A stretch of 64,000 bases of DNA from Paraphaeosphaeria minitans (lineage: Eukaryota; Ascomycota; Dothideomycetes; Pleosporales; Didymosphaeriaceae): contig WJXW01000003.1 in NCBI GenBank assembly GCA_015832175.1, positions 1,364,001 through 1,428,000 on the forward strand, read 5' to 3'. Each line of letters opens with the position of its first letter. The first letter of the stretch is position 1. This document shows positions 58,848 through 64,000 of this stretch, piece by piece. Under the pieces are notes generated by a model, which searched no databases, was not told the DNA's origin, and saw nothing but the letters and a program-made list of their open reading frames with translations. Both the position numbers and the translations under genes were made by a program.

Positions 58848-59041
58848 TGTTAAAGTAAACACTCACTTCCGTAATTCTTTCTGGATCCACTAATTTATAT
58901 CACAGGATTCTTGCCAAGAGGCTCGTTTCTTTTGTATATAGTCTGCCCTTTTAGCATCCTTTCCTATAATTAGCAATTTGTATTCTTTACAACTCTGCTC
59001 CTAAATATCCTAGAATAGTTCAAGCCCTTTTTACTATAATA
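58848..59041 (+). repeat. Copia 5' LTR (194 bp), copy 2
   Basis: TGTTAAAGTAAACAC to CTATAATA, matching 35075-35268 and 42160-42354. GTTATGAGCCTAGCGC at 59042-59057 is the unmutated primer site for half initiator tRNA-Met. Confidence 0.9.
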
Positions 59042-59199
59042 GTTATGAGCCTAGCGCTTAGAATGTAGGACGATTCTCCCTACCTACTTAGTAATACTTA
59101 AATTATTATACAACACTCTATTTAGAACCTCTCTACGATACAACCCCCCTATTTCTAATTATAAAAATTATTAAAATAGTAGAAGTACAGCTTATTAAT

Positions 59200-62100
59200 C
59201 ACGCTAGCTAGTCCTACTAGTTTATCTAGCTTTAATTCTAAGTAAACTTAAAAGGAATCTAGAACTAAATTAACCTAGAGGTAATTAACGCTCTAGCAAT
59301 TAATTACGTAAAGCCAAAATAACCTCTACTCCTATAGAAACTATTACTAATTATAGATATAGCCTCTATAGCGAGTATTTAATTATACAAAGCAGAGCTT
59401 ACTAAGTATAAAATAGATAAAAAGAGCTTTCCTTTATAAATAGTAGAATATAGAGTAGCAGTTTTAGACTAGTAAGCAGACTATACCAAAATACAGAATC
59501 TCTAGACTTAGGTAAACGCTATAGTATTGCCTAATCTGCATACTCCTACTATAATTACTCTAGTTAATACACGCTATACTACGCTTTAGTCCCTAATTTA
59601 ACTCTTAAAGGAAGATCTCGCACTAAATAAAGAAGCTATATAAAATAATATTTAAGCTTTATACCGCGCTTATCTTAAGAAGGCTAAGTAAGTAAAACAA
59701 AGTCCTAAGACCTAGTTTAAAGAGTGGCAGCTCCTCTATTAAAAAGCAAAGACCTACTTAATTAGCGAAATTAGCAGACCGCTTACTACCTAAGATTTCC
59801 TAGATGTAATTACCGCACGTATAGCACTAGATTAGGCCTAATTAATAAACTAACAGCTAATCTAGAATAAGACACTAGAATAGAATTAGATCACGCTAGA
59901 CAATCTAGTGAAGGTATTTTTAGCGCTTATCTAGGAGTATTTAATTAAATCTAGTTCTAATAAAACAAGTAGGGTATTCGCCACTTTTAATAGATTATTA
60001 AGATAATCTACTAACTCTAATAGTTCTAGTTTATCTAATTAGACAAAGAAATAACCAAACTGTCCCTATAAGCCCTATACTTATAGGTGGAAACTAATAG
60101 AGTGCTAAAGACTTTAAACTGCGATAGCTAGATCACTCTAAGATAGAACATTATTATTTAACCTTACTAATAAAGAAAAATTAGAGATTCTTAATTAACT
60201 TAAGCAGCCTAAGTAGTTAAACCTTTATAATGCGATTACAAAGATAGGATAGAATAAGAAACAATCCTCTACTAGAACTATTAAGTATCCTAGTAGTATT
60301 GCTGCTACTCTACTAAACCTATTCAATCTGCCTACAGACAATAGAGCATTAGGTGTCTACTCTACTCTATATTCTAACGCTTATCCTCTATTAGAATATA
60401 GAATACTAGACAGTGCTGCAGTAGTTTACCTAGTTAATAATTACAAAACACTTATTCCTAGGACGTTTTAATTATTAAATAAGAGTATAGAGGCAAGTAC
60501 ACAAAGCCTCCTAATCTTAGGAATTAGTAATAGACTAATTAAGAACGCTTTATATAAGAAAAATAAGAGATTTACAGAAGATCTACTACTCTAAAGAGTA
60601 AGAGTAGTAGAAGGCTTTTATATAAATATTATATTAGAAGCTCTTTTAAAGAAAGCAAAGATTTAGTACCTTAGTTTAGATTACACTCTTAGAATTAGAA
60701 GCCTAGAATAAAGTATTATCTTAGTAGACCTAAGATGCGAGTATAACCTTACTTTCCTATAATATAAGCTAATCCACTCTTATCTAATTATTATAAGTGT
60801 AACTACTAAAGGATTATCCTAGGTTAATATTAAGAGATTAGATTCTAAGGACCTCTAGCACCTTTAAGTAGGGTATATAGGAAGTAGAGCCCTATAAGCT
60901 CTAGTAACTACAGCCTAAGGTGTAAAGATTACTAGAATATTAAGAAAGAATTGCGAGCACTATACTACTACACACACAACCTAGGTAATCTCTAGGAAAC
61001 CTAGAAAACAATTACCTAGGCCATTTTACTTATTATCCTAGGATCTATTTCATATGCCTACTGCTTAAAATAGAAAAAACTAGGTTTTACTAGTTAAAGA
61101 AGATTTTAGTAAGAAACCTTATATTTTTAATTTTAGAACAAAGACGCTTTCTAAAATAATAAGAGTGTAGTAGGATTTCTTAGCTCTTATTAATACAAAA
61201 TATAAGCTTTAAATTACAAAAATCCACTAAAACAATAATACAGCAACACTTCTATAGAGAGAGAAATCCTAGTACGAATTTTAGGCTAATTAGAAAGGGA
61301 TAACAATTAGTAGACTACTACCCTATACGCATAAGCCTAATAGCGCTGTAGAAAGAGTAGGCTAAGAGCTTATAACAAAAGTAATTAAAATATAAATAAG
61401 CATAAATCTGCTATTAAATCTCTAGCCTAAGATTATATAAGCGGTATGCTAGCTCTAAAAAATAATTCCTAGCCTAGTATTAGGCTATTAATTACCTAAT
61501 AAAACATTAGATGCTTAGTTTAGACAATATTTTTATTATTTTAAACTAGTAAAAACACAATATAGGATAGCTAATCTTTGTCTAAACTAGAGTGCTATCT
61601 ACGCTTATAGCTGCTAAGCTTACCCTTTAGATTAGGAGTGTATAGCTAGGCAAGATAGAAAAGGATTTAAAGTGAATCCTAGAAGCTATATTAGATACCT
61701 AGTAGGCTACAAAGCTTCTAATATCTACTAAATATAGATTCCCTAGCTTAATTAGGTAATCACTACACAAAACGTAAAGTTTAATAAGTCCTTATTCTAT
61801 AAAGGATTAGAGGAATAATCTATTCTAAAGATAGAAGCGTTAAAAATAGTAAAAAGCCTCTAAGAAGGAGAACTAAATAATCTAAAAGAAGCGTATAAAA
61901 ACGCGCTTAATATTCTTCCTAAAACAAATAAGTATATAAGAACTACTACTAGACCTATAGGTAACCCTTAAGTGATTAAAAGTAAAGTAGGCTAGCTAAG
62001 TAATTAGGAACCTAAGGTACCTACTACTAAGCAAGCTGTAGGCTTAGCTAGCTAGTAGCTAAAAATTTGCTTAAGTAAGAAAGAAAGCACAGGACTTATA

Positions 62101-64000
62101 ACCCCTAATTAGACACTAGAGCTAGGTAATTTTAGGGGTAATCTGTTAAGTAATTAAGAGATATCTAGCAGCTACCAGAATACTACTAGGAGAGCTGGCC
62201 CGCTAGAATCTAAAGACTTAACACCCTATTTATTAGTAGAAACTAATTAGGTTGCTAATCGACCTAGTGTAGATAACTTAATTATGCTAGACAAAGCAGA
62301 TAACCCACTAGTGCGCTAAAGGCGAAGGCAGATCTATCTAGAGGTAAGTAGAATAAGTAGGCAAAATTATAGTAAAGCACTAGAAATTAACTAACTAATA
62401 AATTACTATCTGCTATTACGAAGATTAAGGAAGCAAAATAATTAAGATAATTAGCTAGGGGGTAGGTAGAAGCTAAGTGCTTATACACTAATTGCTAATT
62501 ATTTTTAAAGTAATCTTAATACAATATTAAAGCATATATTTATACTAGGAGTAGTAAAGGCCTAGTCTAAGCAAAAAGAATATATTACACTAAATATAAT
62601 AGTATTTGCTTTTATACTTAGAAAGGCGCCTAGAGCGTCTTATACAGCTTAGACTTATTAAGACAAGCTTACACTAGAGCTAACCCTATAGAAACACTTT
62701 TATAATTATCTATATAGGAAGCTATTCCTCCTTACCGCTTATAAGGAGATTTTAACTTTGCAAGATAAAGGTACCTAGACAGAGATTGAATAATTAAAGG
62801 TGTTAGAGCGACTACTCCCTTTAAAGTAGGTCTTTACCTATAAGTTTAATTAAAATAGATACTTTAAAAAGTGTAAAGCTTAAATTGTTATAAAAGGAGA
62901 TCTTTAGAAAAAGAATACTCTCTACTCTACCTATACTACTACCCTAGTAGTAAGATCTTTCTAATTAGCTGTAGCTTTAGCAGTAGAATTTAATCTAGAA
63001 ATTTTATAATTTAATATAGTAGAAGCGTTTCTAAATACTCTTATTACAGCCGCTAATCTAGTAACTTATAAATTACCTAATAGTTTTAAAAAGCTAGGAA
63101 AGTGTGTAAGATTAAATTAAGCTTTGTATAGCTTAAGAAATTTACTACTTCTTTAGTATAAGAAATTTACAGAATTACTTTAATCTTATAGACTCTTAGC
63201 TTTGCTAGAAGAACTATGCCTTTTCTTTAACAGTAATTAAAGTATTATTATTCTATTTTATGTTAACAACATTCTTCTTCTCTATCACAAGAGTAAAGAG
63301 AAAGAAGCCCTAGATTTTTAAAAGAAGATTGTAAATAAATATAAAATTAAATTAAAAGGACTAGTAGAGTGGTTCCTAGGTGTTTAAGTAATTAGGGACA
63401 GAGAAGTAAGATTAATCTCTCTAGTCTATAATACCTATATTAATAAGATTATAAAAAGGTTTAACCTTTTAAACTCTAAGAGCTTCCCTCCTACACCTCT
63501 ATTAGTAGAAGATCTCGTTCTAAGCACAGGAGAAGCCACTCCTCAATAAATAAAGCTTTTTTAAGAAGAGGTAGGATTAGCTCTCTACACAGTAACTATG
63601 CTACGCCTAGATATAGCCTTTATAGTGTTAAAGCTATTACACTTTCTAATAAATCTAAGTAAAGAACACTTTGCTACTATTAACTATGTAATCCTTTACC
63701 TCTATTAAACTAGATAGTAGGCTATAGTTTTTAGTGGCTATAATAGACCTAATCTACTAATATATAGAGATGCCTCTTTCGCTAATAATCCAATATTATA
63801 GTAATCTTCCTATAGATATATTATCCTATTATTTAGAGAAGCTATCCTATAGAAAGCAGCTTAACAGAACACAATTACTACTTTAATAATAGAAGTAGAG
63901 CTTCTAGCGCTTAAATATATAAGTAAAGAAGCTATAGTAATTAAGAGATTCTTTACTAAGCTTACTCTAGATCTAAGACTTTTATAGAAGGTCTATTATA
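59200..64000 (+). pseudogene. Copia gag-pol (copy 2), RIP-degraded, partial
   Basis: Matches 35440-40230 throughout. The RT box lies near 63249-63275 with Asn in place of both Asp. RNase H begins near 63760, with E-V-E-L-L-A near 63893-63910. In-frame stops are many. Confidence 0.85.

Larger units (their letters stand above)
58848..64000 (+). mobile_element. Copia retrotransposon (copy 2), runs off the window
   Basis: Same family and orientation as 35075-42354. It aligns nearly gap-free from the LTR to the RNase H region (the window end corresponds to about 40230 of copy 1). Differences are mainly transitions. Its stops are as numerous as in copy 1, although at partly different places. The 3' LTR and right target duplicate are outside the window. 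Confidence 0.93.

Noticed and set aside
26000..64000. Mitochondrial or organellar DNA, suggested by AT richness
   Set aside because: LTRs, target duplications and fungal Gypsy/Copia motifs with RIP-type stops show nuclear transposon DNA.
26000..64000. Centromere or telomere sequence
   Set aside because: No telomeric repeat is present, and AT-rich nested transposons alone do not prove a centromere.

Overview
The window looks like a chromosome segment of a filamentous ascomycete (Pezizomycotina, most likely a Dothideomycete; the class is inferred). It has two kinds of DNA. Two long AT-rich blocks (about 1-20.3 kb and 26.0-64.0 kb) consist of transposon copies with almost no open frames. They are very rich in TpA and poor in CpA/TpG, and in-frame TAA/TAG stops sit where CAA, CAG or TGG are expected. 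This is the signature of repeat-induced point mutation (RIP). Between them lies a balanced-composition island of about 5.6 kb (20.4-25.95 kb) that carries all the host genes.

The island holds a GNAT acetyltransferase gene (20521-21377, +, with a local frame problem), a tRNA-Asp(GTC) gene (22371-22508, -), the Rab escort protein gene MRS6 (23111-24996, +, three exons) and a broken, truncated histidine acid phosphatase gene (about 25237-25910, +) that ends at the AT-rich boundary. The tRNA is the most unusual object here. Besides a canonical 15-nt intron after the anticodon, its T-arm is split by a 51-nt segment that looks exactly like a fungal spliceosomal intron (GTATGT, CTAAC branch site, TAG end). 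Removing both restores a perfect 72-nt tRNA-Asp.

The left block contains a 3' part of a Gypsy element (1-2261), a complete Gypsy (3289-9964, target duplication AATAG), a gag relic on the minus strand, a complete minus-strand Copia (11933-19002, duplication TAAAG) and a long inverted-repeat element (19202-20165) next to the island.

The right block contains minisatellites, a chromodomain Gypsy (29.05-34.4 kb), a lightly mutated minus-strand Copia gag-protease fragment split in its zinc knuckle by a complete Copia (35075-42354, duplication ATATG), and a Gypsy integrase relic cut by two solo LTRs. The first of these solo LTRs is split by a complete minus-strand Gypsy (44472-51054, duplication CTAGA). 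A further minus-strand Gypsy relic (about 55.6-57.9 kb) and a second copy of the 35-kb Copia, running off the window (58848-64000), follow. Two insertion events have a matching undisturbed copy of the target elsewhere in the window, so the insertion order can be read directly. Three related Gypsy copies share the LTR from the TATA box onward but carry three unrelated U3 sequences. All three also carry an antisense cysteine/coiled-coil frame between pol and the 3' LTR.
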